Positions 23,787 to 35,950 of a DNA stretch of 64,000 nucleotides are shown here, piece by piece. The stretch covers positions 48,635,288 to 48,699,287 of the forward strand of contig OX104125.1 of assembly GCA_944474755.1 (NCBI GenBank), written 5' to 3'. Positions within the stretch are counted from its first letter, which is position 1, and each line of letters starts with the position of its first letter. The notes below the pieces were generated by a model that made no database searches, was not told where the DNA came from, and saw nothing but the letters and a program-made list of their open reading frames with translations. The position numbers and the translations under genes were made by a program. The DNA is from Limnoperna fortunei (Eukaryota > Mollusca > Bivalvia > Mytilida > Modiolidae).

Positions 23787-24334
23787 CTATACAAAAAGTA
23801 AAAAGTAAGTTATTATTTACAATATTCCATCTATCATTCAATGTATAAAATATCCATGGTTTACAGACCACATCAATGACTATCGAGGCTCTATAAAGAA
23901 ACTTTAGTTGCTCGATAGTGTTGCAAATTGGAATTCAGTATTTTTTTATTAGTTTCCATCTTGCAGTTTAGCCCTGACACATATAAATTTAAAAGAGGAA
24001 TATTCAACTCCATATTTATCTATGCCAAATATTGTTCATTTCAGGAATCAGTTTAGACATGCATGGTTCGGTGATCAACTTTGGTACCTACTGCAGTATT
24101 GAAAATATGAATGGTCCTGACTTGAAAATTGGCCTTTCCACAGATATGGTGATCGAGTTGACCCTGATTTTATGGCAGCATGCAGACCTTTCCTGTCTAA
24201 TGAACCATAACAGTCACACAAAGCTTCTAATGGGAAATTCCAAAAGAGCAGATTTTGCTGTAATTTATGTGATGTTTGTAAGTTTTAGTATTTTAATGTT
24301 TACAAATTTAAATTCAAATTATAAAATTGTTCAC

Positions 24335-24592
24335 CTTCTACATATAGATGTGCCTGTCTTTCAACGTCCTTCACCCTGACGGTGTATAGTCCTTTATCAG
24401 AGGGTAAAGTGTTTCTTATGTCCAGACTGTGGATTTTACCAGACGTTCCTGCTATAAACTTCTCAGATCTTACAATCTCCACCCCATCTTGCAACCATAA
24501 TGAGCACAGCCCACATTCCTTTGTCCTGATCTCAAAGTGAGCGTCACAACCTTCAGTAACAATGACATCACATAGATCTGTGGTCAAACATT
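24335..24592 (-). CDS. HEPN-Ig-ROCO gene: first Ig-like exon
   Basis: 258 nt, phase 1 to 1; acceptor TGATCTATCCAG, donor GTAGAAG|GTGAAC. Encodes an I-set-like domain: CLTTDLCDVIVTEGCDAHFE, C strand SLWLQDGVEIV with the core Trp, IHSLDIRNTLPSDKGLYTV (E-F with tyrosine corner), RQAHLYVE (G strand). Neither canonical Cys is in its normal place (FEI in B, YTV in F), although four other Cys residues occur. It is the most diverged of the three. The incoming G from the mini-exon at 28,271-28,307 completes a GAA codon as in the other two Ig exons. Confidence 0.84.
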
Positions 24593-25659
24593 CTGGATAG
24601 ATCAAAATGATATTCTTAAAAAAAGATCCCTCAAAACACAGCAAACATATTCTTTAAATCATGTATATTTTGCAAATGTAAACTGTAACGAGACAAAGTT
24701 GATCTTGTCAACTGGTGACCTTGACGATTGATGGAATTCCTGCAGCATCAATAGGCATCCGAGTTTTTGTCCAAAGATTTTTTTTTTACTAATTTCTAAC
24801 ATTTTTTGCCAACTGTGTCCTTGAAATTTGACAGATTTCCCCAAAAATCGATAGGCTTCTGATTATTTTTATTATTATTATTACAATTCTTATAAAGCGC
24901 TCCATCTATACAAAATAATACTCAAAGTGCTGTACACTTATAATTAAAAACAAGAGAAAGCAATATAAAAAAAAGTTACGATAATATACACAAAGACCAA
25001 TACAAAGATAATTATATCTAAAATGGTTGAATAAATATATTATAAAACAAAAGAAGAATGATTGGGTAACTGTTAAAATATAAGTTTTGCCTGAATTCAT
25101 TAAGTGACTTCAGAAGGAAGCCTTTTTAAACTTGTTTCCCTATGGTCCTACAATGTACAATGTATGTTAAACTAAGTCCCGAGGTGGTGGCCATTCTGAA
25201 TTGCTGATTTGCAAAAAAACATGACCTTTATACAGGACCATCTAATAAATACTTATAGGTTTTGTTTTTTAGATAAGTGGCCTTTTAAAACTTTTTTCCC
25301 ATAGGGTCCTATGTTTAGCTCAGTCCTGGGCTCAGGTTGCTGCCATTTTGAATTTTCAACGGCATTTACTGACCCAATTCAAAAACCTTAACATGATCAC
25401 TTGCATCAAAATTAAGGTCAAGTTAAGATGTCAACTTCCAGACTGTCATGCACTATTCATTTTAAACCCATATGCCATCCTAGAATGTATGGTAACTGAG
25501 AAACTCACTTTGTAATAAAACTAAAATTGTAACTGGACCGTGAAATAGAGGTCCAGCCCAAGTGACAGGTGACTAACTGACAGGTATTCATTATAAGCTT
25601 CCAATGCCTCAAAATCGGTGGGGGTGGAACCTACATTTTGTATGGCTTGAGTTTAAAAA
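24593..25659 (-). other. Intron, repeat-derived part
   Basis: Contains fragments of dispersed repeats (phrases about CCATTTTGAATTTTC and TTAAACTAAGTCC near 25,150-25,370 also occur inside the element at 32.8-33.9 kb) and a segment around 24,860-24,940 with AAAGCGC and AAAGTGCTGTACA, which resembles a widespread LINE/SINE tail in antisense. No exon seen. Confidence 0.5.
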
Positions 25660-28250
25660 CTAGAGGCTCCCAGGAGCCTGTATTGCTCACCTGAACCTGA
25701 AACCAAACAACCCATTTTTGTCCAGCTTTTCTTTCCTATAAGGAACTGCCCAACACTTCTGCAAACGTCATTAATTTTGACCTTTTAAGGGAAATAACTC
25801 CTATAAGGAGAAAATTTTGATGCTTAGAGGGAGAAGGGAGGTTCACTTCAAATTTGTGGTACCTGTTATACTTTTTTAACTATCAGCCGAAAACTCTCTT
25901 GACCCCCACCCCCCTTTTCTATTTTATGCCAACATAGCCATGTAGGTAGTCAGCTGTCATGATTTGCACAATTTTGGTAGAGGACATCTTAAAGACGATG
26001 TGTGCAATGTTTCAAAGCAGTCCTTTCATTGGCTGAAGAGAAGAAGAATTTTTAAAATGAATTAAAATTGATTAAAAAAAATTGAAGAATGTGTCCATGG
26101 GACACGGATGACCCGCGAAAGGAAGTCCCAAACAGGAAGTAGTTGTCCAACAGGTCTGAAAGTCGCTTAGGGCGTACTACTTGTAATACTTAACCATTCT
26201 GCCAATTTTCAAATTGTTCTAACGTACGGTTTCTGAGTAAAGCTTGACAGAAATTTTCATACTCGTGTTAACACATTTTCAAATCAGCCCAGTCGAAAAC
26301 AGGAAGTAGTTGTCCGACAGGTCTGAAAGTTGCTTAGGACGTACAACTTGTGATACTGAACTACCCTGTCAAATTTCAAGTTGTTCTTGTGTATGGCTTC
26401 TGAGAAAAGCTTGATGGAAATTTTCATACTCGTGTACACACATTTTCCTATTGGCCCAGTCGCAACAGGAAGTAGTTGTCCAACAGGTCGGAAATCACTT
26501 AGGACGTACAACTTGTGATACTAAACCACAATGCCAAATTTCAAATTGTTCTCATGTACGGTTTCTGAGAAAATCTTGACAGAATTTTCATACTCATGTT
26601 AACACATTTTCATATCAACCCAGTCCAAACAGGAAGTAGTTGTCCCACAGGTCTGAAAGTTTCTTAGGATGTACAACTTGTGATACTGAATTACCCTGCC
26701 AAATTTCAAATTGTTCTGATGTACGGTTTCTGAGAAAAGCTTGACGGAATTTTTCAAACTCATGTTAACACATTTTCATATCAGCCCAGTCCAAACAGGA
26801 ATGAGTTGTCCTTCAGGTCTGAAAGTCGCTTAGGACGTACAACTTGTGATACTGAACCACTCTGCCAAATTTCAAATTGTTCTGTTTGGTTTCTGATGAA
26901 AGCTTGACGGAAATTCGTACGGACGGACAGACAGACGAACGCACATGAGTAAAACTTAATGCCTGGCATAAAATTGAAGAATGTGTCCATGCCCCCGCTA
27001 AATGGAGTCCTAAACATGAAAAAGTTGTCCAATAGGTCTGACAGTCGCTTTTGACATAAAATTGTGATACTGAATCACCCTGCCAAATTTCAAATTGTTC
27101 TGATGTACGGTTTTTGAGAAACGCTTGACGGAATTTTTCATACTCATGTTAACACATTTTCATATCAGCCCAGTCCCAAACAGGAAGTAGTTGTCCTTCA
27201 GATCAGACAGTCGCTTAGGATGTACAACTTGTGATACTGAACCACCCTGCCAAATTTCAAATTGTTCTGATGTACGGTTTCTGATAAAAGCTTGACGGAA
27301 ATTCGTACGGACGGACAGATGGACGGACGAACATGAGTAAAACTTAATGCCCCTGACTTGTCGTTGCGGGGGGCATAAAAATCCATGGGAAACAGATGCC
27401 CCCTCTAAATGAAGTCCCAAACAGGAAGTAGTTGTCCGACAGGTCTGAAAGTTGCTTAGGACGTACAACTTTTGATACTGAACCACCCTGTTAAATTTCA
27501 AATTGTTCTCATGTACGGTTTCTGAGAAAAGCTTGAAGGAAATGCGCACATACGGACAGACGTATTTACGTACAAATGAAGTCCAAAACAGGAAGTAGTT
27601 GTCCGACAGGTCTGAAAGTCGATTAGGACATACAACTTGTGATACTGAACCACCCTGCCAAATTGCAAATTGTTCTCATGTACAGTTTCTGTGAAAATCT
27701 TGACGGAAATGTGTTAGTTCGGACATACATATATACAAACGTACATACGGACGGACAGACATGAGTAAAACTTAAAAACAGTTCAAGAAGAATAACTGAA
27801 CTCTTAAACGGTTAATCAGACAATCTTGAATCTAAAGCTATTTTTGTAGCTCTCATCATGCTCATAGAGCACCACAATTAAGCAATGCTAACGTTTTCTC
27901 AAGTTCTAATAATTTTCAAGATTTTAGGGCAAACATGGCAAAAATCATCAATTTTGACAATTAAAGGGCATTAACTCCTACAAGGAGTCATCATACAACT
28001 TTGACCTAATGAAGTGTTTTGTAGAGCATTTGATGCTGAAAAAGGAAGGTCTCTTCAGTTTTCCTATATATCTGTTATACTTTATGAAATATAAGCCAAA
28101 CATTTTTTATTTTGCCCCCCCCCCCCTGTTCTATTTTTAGCCATGGTGGCCATGTTGCAGGTTGTGCAAACTTGATAGAGGACATTTTACTGATGATGTG
28201 TGCAAAGTTTCAAAGCAATTCCTTCAATGGCTTTGGAGAATATAAAGTGC
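25660..28250 (+). mobile_element. Palindrome-ended element, copy 2, expanded, 3' end missing
   Basis: Begins CTAGAGGCTCCCAGGAGCCT exactly as the other copies and follows the family body to about 26,060, where a different repeat block (26,090-27,780) interrupts it; the family body resumes from about 27,775 to 28,250. The terminal GGTGAGCTAA hairpin is not found. It sits in the intron between the mini-exon and the first Ig exon. Confidence 0.7.
26090..27780. repeat. Repeat block of about 165 bp per unit
   Basis: Eight or so copies of a segment containing CAGGAAGTAGTTGTCC ... TACAACTTGTGATACTGAAC ... CAAATTGTTCT ... TTTCTGAGAAAAGCTTGACG. Several copies end in runs such as ACGGACGGACAGAC and TGAGTAAAACTTAATGCC. 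Spacing is near 165 bp in the regular part (26,130-26,800) and longer afterwards. Non-coding. Confidence 0.8.
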
Positions 28251-28270
28251 ATGCAAGTACATGTACATAC

Positions 28271-28307
28271 CTGGTAATGATTTCTCTGCTAAAAGTCTTT
28301 GAATTGT
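28271..28307 (-). CDS. HEPN-Ig-ROCO gene: 37-nt mini-exon
   Basis: Found by scanning for an exon able to link the HEPN exon (ends phase 0) to the first Ig exon (needs a phase-1 G). The acceptor is TTATATTTTCAG (28,308-28,319) and the donor CCAG|GTATGT (28,270 downward). The 37 nt read TIRQ-free as TIQRLLAEKSLP plus G, phase 0 to 1, exactly what the two neighbours demand. Both splice sites are strong. The peptide is too short to recognise by homology, so the call rests on splice signals and phase only. Confidence 0.6.
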
Positions 28308-28746
28308 CTGAAAATATAACTAGTTTTCTTTATTGGGTTATAAAGACAAATCAATTACATATTCCAGATTATTGGCTTATAAATTTTGTCAGCAAATTCA
28401 TAAACAAGTGATAGTAAGGTAATGTTAAGTTGTTCATTGTTACTTTGTAGCAATTTTGTCAAAGATACTAGTATGTTACAAAATTGACTATCGTAGACAG
28501 GACTTAACAGTGCACTAGCATTCAAACAAAAATATTTACAATCCAAATGACTAAAATATATTTAAGAGCTTAAAATATCATCACAAATGGAAAATGTCAT
28601 ACTCAATCCAGCTAAGCCCATCATCAGTACCAGTGAGTGTACCATGCTAATAGAAATTATTATCATTTAAAACATTTTCAAAAATAATAAAGCAGTAAGT
28701 TCAGACAATGATCACTGAATTAATCAATGATATTGCTGTCAGCACA
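28308..28746 (-). other. Intron between mini-exon and satellite
   Basis: AT-rich unique sequence; no other exon recognised. Confidence 0.5.
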
Positions 28747-30655
28747 AAAATGTGGTGATACCCATGAGACTAACAGTTCACCAGCAGAGGCATTGACACA
28801 GTGGTTGGTGGTGATACCCATGGGACTAACAGTTCACCAGCAGAGGCATTGACACAGTGGTTGGTGGTGATACCCATGGGACTAACAGTTCACCAGCAGA
28901 GGCATTGACACAGTGTTTGGTGGTGATACCCATGGGACTAACAGTTCACCAGCAGAGGCATTGACACAGTGGTTGGTGGTGATACCCATGGGACAAACAG
29001 TTCACCAGCAGATGCATTGACACAGTAGTTGGTGGTGATACCCATGGGACTAACAGTTCACCAGCAGAGGCATTGACACAGTGGTTGGTGGTGATACCCA
29101 TGGGACAAACAGTTCACCAGCAGATGCATTGACACAGTGGTTGGTGGTGATACCCATGGGACTAACAGTTCACCTGCAGAGGCATTGACACAGTGGTTGG
29201 TGGTGATACCCATGGGACTAACAGTTCACCAGCAGAGGCATTGACACAGTGGTTGGTGGTGATACCCATGGGACTAACAGTTCACCAGCAGAGGCATTGA
29301 CACAGTGGTTGGTGGTGATACCCATGGGACTAACAGTTCACCAGCAGAGGCATTGACACAGTGGTTGGTGGTGATACCCATGGGACTAACAGTTCACCAG
29401 CAGAGGCATTGACACAGTGGTTGGTGGTGATACCCATGGGACTAACAGTTCACCAGCAGAGGCATTGACACAGTGGTTGGTGGTGATACCCATGGGACTA
29501 ACAGTTCACCAGCAGAGTCATTGACACAGTGGTTGGTGGTGATACCCATGGGACTAACAGTTCACCAGCAGAGGCATTGACACAGTGGTTGGTGGTGATA
29601 CTCATGGGACTAACAGTTCACCAGCAGAGGCATTGACACAGTGGTTGGTGGTGATACCCATGGGACTAACAGTTCACCAACAGAGCCATTGACACAGTGG
29701 TTGGGGGTGATACCCATGGGACTAACAGTTCACCAGCAGAGGCATTGACACAGAGGTTGGTGGTGATACCCATGGGACTAACAGTTCACCAGCAGAGGCA
29801 TTGACAAAGTGGTTGGTGGTGATACCCATGGGACTAACAGTTCACCAGCAGAGGCATTGACACAGTGGTTGGTGGTGATACCCATGGGACTAACAGTTCA
29901 CCAGCATAGGCATTGACACAGTGGTTGGTGGTGATACCCATGGGACTAACAGTTCACCAGCAGAGGCATTGACACAGTGGTTGGTGGTGATACCCATGGG
30001 ACTAACAGTTCACCAGCAGAGGCATTGACACAGTGGTTGGTGGTGATACCCATGGGACTAACAGTTCACCAGCAGAGTCATTGACACAGTGGTTGGCGGT
30101 GATACCCATGGGACTAACAGTTCACCAGCAGAGGCATTGACACAGTGGTTGGTGGTGATACCCATGGGACTAACAGTTCACCAGCAGAGGCATTGACACA
30201 GTGGTTGGTGGTGATACCCATGGGAGTAACAGTTCACCAGCAGAGGCATTGACACAGTGGTTGGTGGTGATACCCATGGGACTAAGAGTTCACCAGCAGA
30301 GGCATTGACACAGTGGTTGGTGGTGATACCCATGGGACTAACAGTTCACCAGCAGAGTCATTGACACAGTGGTTGGTGGTGATACCCATGGGACTAACAG
30401 TTCACCAGCAGAGTCATTGACACAGTGGTTGGTGGTGATACCCATGGGACTAACAGTTCACCAGCAGAGGCATTGACACAGTGGTTGGTGGTGATACCCA
30501 TGGGACTAACAGTTCACCAGCAGAGGCATTGACACAGTGGTTAGTGGTGATACCCATGGGACTAACAGTTCACCAACAAAGCCATTGACACAGTGGTTGG
30601 TGGTGATACCCATGGGACTAACAGTTCACCAGCAGAGGCATTGACACAGTGGTTG
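28747..30655. repeat. 56-bp minisatellite array, highly homogeneous
   Basis: About 34 copies of a 56-bp unit (GGTGATACCCATGGGACTAA ... CACCAGCAGAGGCATTGACA). Most copies are identical or differ at one or two positions. It lies in the intron between the HEPN exon and the mini-exon. Confidence 0.96.
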
Positions 30656-30754
30656 CAAATATAATTTCATCAAAGATACAAGTGATACTCTACACTTTAA
30701 ACCTATATCAATATATATTTTCTTATAAAAAATGCCACTGAAGCTACAAGTAGG

Positions 30755-32779
30755 CTAGAGCAACAATAACAAGAACAAAGGGGTGGACTAACAAGAACAA
30801 AGGGGTGGATAACAAGAACAAACGGGTGGATAACAAGAACAAAGGGGTGGATAACAAGAACAAAGGATGATTACAAGAACAAAAGGGTGGATAACAAGAA
30901 CAAAGGGGTGGATAACAAGAACAAAGGGGTGGATAACAAGAACAAAGGATGATAACAAGAACACAAGGGTGGATAACAAGAACAAAGGATGATAACAAGA
31001 ACAAAGGGGTGGATAACAAGAACAAAGGATGATAACAAGAACAAAGGATGATAACAAGAACAAAAGGGTGGATAACAAAAACAAAAGGGTGGATAACAAA
31101 AACAAAGGATGATAACAAGAACAAAAGGATGATAACAAGAACAAAAGGGTGGATAACAAGAACAAAGGGGTGGACTAACAAGAACAAAGGGGTGGATAAC
31201 AAGAACAAAGGGGTGGATAACAAGAACAAAGGATGATAACAAGAACAAAAGGGTGGATAACAAGAACAAAGGGGTGGACTAACAAGAACAAAGGGGTGGA
31301 TAACAAGAACAAACGGGTGGATAACAAGAACAAAAGGGTGGATAACAAGAACAAAGGGGTGGATAACAAGAACAAAGGATGATAACAAGAACAAAAGGGT
31401 GGATAACAAGAACAAAGGGGTGGATAACAAGAACAAAGGATGATAACAAGAACAAAAGGGTGGATAACAAGAACAATGGGTGGATAACAAGAACAAAGGA
31501 TGATAACAAGAACAAAAGGGTGGATAACAAGAACAAAGGGGTGGATAACAAGAACAAAGGGGTGGATAACAAGAACAAAGGATGATAACAAGAACACAAG
31601 GGTGGATAACAAGAACAAAGGATGATAACAAGAACAAAGGGGTGGATAACAAGAACAAAGGATGATAACAAGAACAAAGGATGATAACAAGAACAAAAGG
31701 GTGGATAACAAAAACAAAAGGGTGGATAACAAAAACAAAGGATGATAACAAGAACAAAAGGATGATAACAAGAACAAAAGGGTGGATAACAAGAACAAAG
31801 GGGTGGACTAACAAGAACAAAGGGGTGGATAACAAGAACAAAGGGGTGGATAACAAGAACAAAGGATGATAACAAGAACAAAAGGGTGGATAACAAGAAC
31901 AAAGGGGTGGACTAACAAGAACAAAGGGGTGGATAACAAGAACAAACGGGTGGATAACAAGAACAAAAGGGTGGATAACAAGAACAAAGGGGTGGATAAC
32001 AAGAACAAAGGATGATAACAAGAACAAAAGGGTGGATAACAAGAACAAAGGGGTGGATAACAAGAACAAAGGATGATAACAAGAACAAAAGGGTGGATAA
32101 CAAGAACAATGGGTGGATAACAAGAACAAAGGATGATAACAAGAACAAACAGGTGGATAACAAGAACAAAGGGGTGGACTAACAAGAACAAAGGGGTGGA
32201 TAACAAGAACAAACGGGTGGATAACAAGAACAAAAGGGTGGATAACAAGAACAAAGGGGTGGATAACAAGAACAAAATGTTGACCATAAAGTTTTTGGCA
32301 CGAAAAGAGAATGTTACTTTTAACTAAGTTCAGTGCAAACATATACATGTACATGTAATGGGTGGATAACAAGAACAAAGGATGATAACAAGAACAAAAG
32401 GGCGGATAACAAGAACATAGGGGTGGATAACAAGAACAAAGGATGATAAAAAGAACAAAAGGGTGGATAACAAGAACAAAGGGGTGGATAACAAGAACAA
32501 AGGATGATAACAAGAACAAAAGGGGTGGATAACAAGAACAAAAGGTTGGATAACAAGAACAAAGGGGTGGATAACAAGAACAAAGGATGATAACAAGAAC
32601 AAAAGGGTGGATAACAAGAACATAGGGGTGGATAACAAGAACAAAGGATGATAACAAGAACAAAAGGGTGGATAACAAGAACAAAGGGGTGGATAACAAG
32701 AACAAAGGGGTGGATAACAAGAACAAAGGATGATGACAAGAACAAAGGGGTGGATAACAAGAACAAAGGGGTGGATAAC
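30755..32779. repeat. 21-bp satellite, block 1
   Basis: Tandem GGATAACAAGAACAAAGGGG units (21 bp, with 20-bp variants carrying GATGATAACAAG and 23-bp GGACTAACAAG forms). Two long segments are near-identical at a 633-bp offset (about 30,790-31,300 and 31,423-31,933), a higher-order repeat. The minus strand is open for 660 codons (FLLSTPL-type heptads) only because 21 is divisible by three. Non-satellite sequence at 32,271-32,360 is a copy of the array's right flank. Confidence 0.96.
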
Positions 32780-33944
32780 TAGAGGCTCTTAACAGCCTGT
32801 ATCGCTCACCTGACTTACAAAAAAAAATGCAAATTATGATATTAAATGCTAAATTGTTTATGTGAAGATGCTGTTTCTATGAATGTTGCCATGTTGAATT
32901 TACAATCAGCAGTAAGAGACTTTCTGAGAAGAAGCAGTTTTTATGTTTTTTCATAGGTTAGTTTGTTAAGTGTGATGTTCCATGGTGGCAGCAATCTTGT
33001 CTTTCGGGACAAAACAAAAAATCAAAATTAGTAGAATACAATATCACATATCCTAAAATCTGCCTAGCGCTTTGAGAGAAAACGAATTTTGAAATCTCAG
33101 CCAGTCAGATAGCATTTGCAGCTCCTATCGGGTCGAAACATACTTAAAATAATAAGATTACTATCTAAGATTATTTGGTTAAATTGTGTGGAACTGAGTT
33201 TCAGAGAAAAAGCTGTTTGTATGGTTTTCCCAAAGGGACCCATGTTAAGATGTGTTCTACTGTGTCCACCATCTTGGAATTTGGATCACCACAAAAAACT
33301 CAAATTTTGTAGAAGACCATCTAAGGTACATTTGTGCAATATTTCAAATCAATCTGCTATGCAGTTTGTAAAAAGAAGATTGTTGAAATTTCAGCCAATC
33401 AGAACCCATTAGTTGCCCTGGAAGCCATGTTCAATTTGCAATTGGCTCAAAAAACTCAAAATAATAAGATAAATATTCATTAATCATTTCTTCATAATTT
33501 GGCTTCATTGTGTTGAACGGTTTCAGAGAATGTTGTTTGTATGTTTTTCACGTAAGGTTCTATGTTAAACTAAGTCCTGCAATGGCAGCCATCTTGGATT
33601 TTGGATCAGCACAAAAAACTCAAACTTTGTAAAGGGCCACCTGAGGTACATTTCTGCAATATTTCAAATCAATCTGCCAAGCAGTTTATGAGAAGAAGAT
33701 TTTGAATTTCAGTCAATTAGAACGCATAAATGGCTCTGGCAGCCATGTTTTATATTTGATCAGCACCAAAAAACTCAAACTTTGTAAAGAACCACCCAAT
33801 AAACATTTCTGTCATGTTTGGTTCAAATTGGCCAAGGGGTTTTGGAGAAGAAGATTGAAATGTGAAAAGTTTAAGGCCGGCGACTAAGACAGAGGCAAAG
33901 TGATGAGAATAGCTCACACTGACCCTTTGGGTCAGGTGAGCTAA
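32779..33944 (+). mobile_element. Palindrome-ended element, copy 3, inside the 21-bp satellite
   Basis: Starts CTAGAGGCTC after GGATAA and ends in the TGACCC/GGGTCA hairpin plus GGTGAGCTAA at 33,944, after which the satellite continues in register. An AAC on each side (32,777-32,779; 33,943-33,945) is compatible with a 3-bp duplication. The interior holds two or three ~190-bp repeats (AAAAAACTCAAACTTTGTA, TTCAAATCAATCTGC, GAGAAGAAGATT). No protein. Confidence 0.82.
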
Positions 33945-35950
33945 CAAGAACAAAGGGGTGGATAACAAGAACAAAGTGGTGGATAACAAGAACAAAGGGG
34001 TGGATAACAAGAACAAAGGGGTGGATAACAAGAACAAAAGGGTGGATAACAAGAACAAAGGATGATAACAAGAACAAAAGGGTGGATAACAAGAACAAAG
34101 GTGTGGACTAGCAAGAACAAATGGGTGGATTACAAGAACAAAGGGGTGGATAACAAGAACAAAAGGGGTGGACTAACAAGAACAAAGGGGTGGATAACAA
34201 GAACAAAGGGGTTGATAACAAGAAGAAAAGGGGTGGATAACAAGAACAAAGGATGATAACAAGAACAAAAGGGTGGATAACAAGAACAAAGGCGTGGATT
34301 ACAAGAACAAAATTGTGGATAACAAGAACAAATGGGTGGATAACAAGAACAAAAGGGTGGATAACAAGAACAAAGGATGATAACAAGAACAAAGGGTGGA
34401 TAACAAGAACAAAGGGGTGGATAACAAGAACAAAGTGGTGGATAACAAGAACAAAGGGGTGGATAACAAGAACAAAGGGGTGGATAACAAGAACTAAGGG
34501 GTGGATAACAAGAACAAAGGGGTGGATAACAAGAACAAAAGGGTGGATAACAAGAACAAAGGGGTGGACTAGCAAGAACAAAGGGGTGGATTACAAGAAC
34601 AAAGGGGTGGATAACAAGAACAAAAGGGGTGGACTAACAAGAACAAAGGGGTGGATAACAAGAACAAAGGGGTGGACTAACAAGAACAAAGGGGTGGATA
34701 ACATGAACAAAGTGGTGGACTAAGAAGAACAAAGGGGTGGACTAACAAGAACAAAGTGGTGGACTAAGAAGAACAAAGGGGTGGATAACAAGAACAAAGG
34801 GGTGGACTAACACGAACAAACAGGTGCATAACAAAAACAAAGGGGTGGACTAACAAGAACAAACAGGTGGATAACAAGAACAAAGGGGTGGACCTAACAA
34901 GAACAAAGAGGTGGATAACAAGAACAAAGGCGTGGAATAACAAGAACAAAGTGGTGGATAACAAGAACAAAGGGTTGGACTAACAAGAACAAAGTGGTGG
35001 ACAACAAGAACAAAGGGGTGGACTAACAAGAACAAACAGGTGGATAACAAGAACAAACGGGTGGATAACAAGAACAAAAGTGTGGATAACAAGAACAAAG
35101 GGGTGGATAACAAGAACAAAGGGGTGGATAACAAGAACAAAGGATGATAACAAGAACAAAAGATTGGATAACAAGAACAAAGGGAGGGACTAGCAAGAAC
35201 AAAGGGGTGGATTACAAGAACAAACAGGTGGATAACAAGAACAAAGGGGTGGATAACAAGAACAAACAGGTGGATAACAAGAACAAGGGGGTGGATAACA
35301 AGAACAAAGAGGTGGACTAACAAGAACAAACAGGTGGATAACAAGAACAAAGGGGTGGACTAACAAGAACAAAGGGGTGGATAACAAGAACAAAGTGGTG
35401 GACTAACAAGAACAAAGGGGTGGACTAACAAGAACAAACAGGTGGATAACAAGAACAAAGGGGTGGACTAACAAGAACAAAGGGGTGGATAACAAGAACA
35501 AAAGGTGTGGACTAACAAGAACAAAAGGAGTGGACTAACAAGAACAAACAGGTGGATAACAAGAACAAAGGGGTAGATAACAAGAACAAAGGGGTGGATA
35601 ACAAGAACAAAGTGGTGGACTAACAAGAACAAAGGGGTGGATAACAAGGACAAAAGGGGTGGACTAACATGAACGAAGGGGTGGATAACAAGAACAAAGG
35701 GGTGGACTAACAAGAACAAAGGGATGGATAACAAGAACAAACGGGTGGATAACAAGAACAAAAGGGGTGGACTAACTAGAACCAAGGGGTTGATAACAAG
35801 AACAAAGGGGTGGACTAACAAGAACTAACAGGTGGATAACAAGAACAAAGGGGTGGACTAACAAGAACAAAGGGTGGATTACAAGAACAAAAGGGTTGAT
35901 AACAAGAACAAAGGGGTGGATAACAAGAACAAAGGGGTGGATTACAAGAA
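33945..35950. repeat. 21-bp satellite, block 2
   Basis: Continuation of the 21-bp array after copy 3; more variable units, with GGACTAACAAG and CAGGTGGATAACAAG types becoming common. Confidence 0.96.

Noticed and set aside
24032..24379. 115-codon plus-strand open frame opposite the first Ig exon
   Set aside because: Antisense of a supported exon for part of its length, no recognised domain.
30744..32726. 660-codon minus-strand open frame (FLLSTPL heptads), resembling a membrane protein
   Set aside because: All three minus frames are open across the 21-bp satellite because the unit is a multiple of three without stops; the hydrophobicity comes from the repeat.
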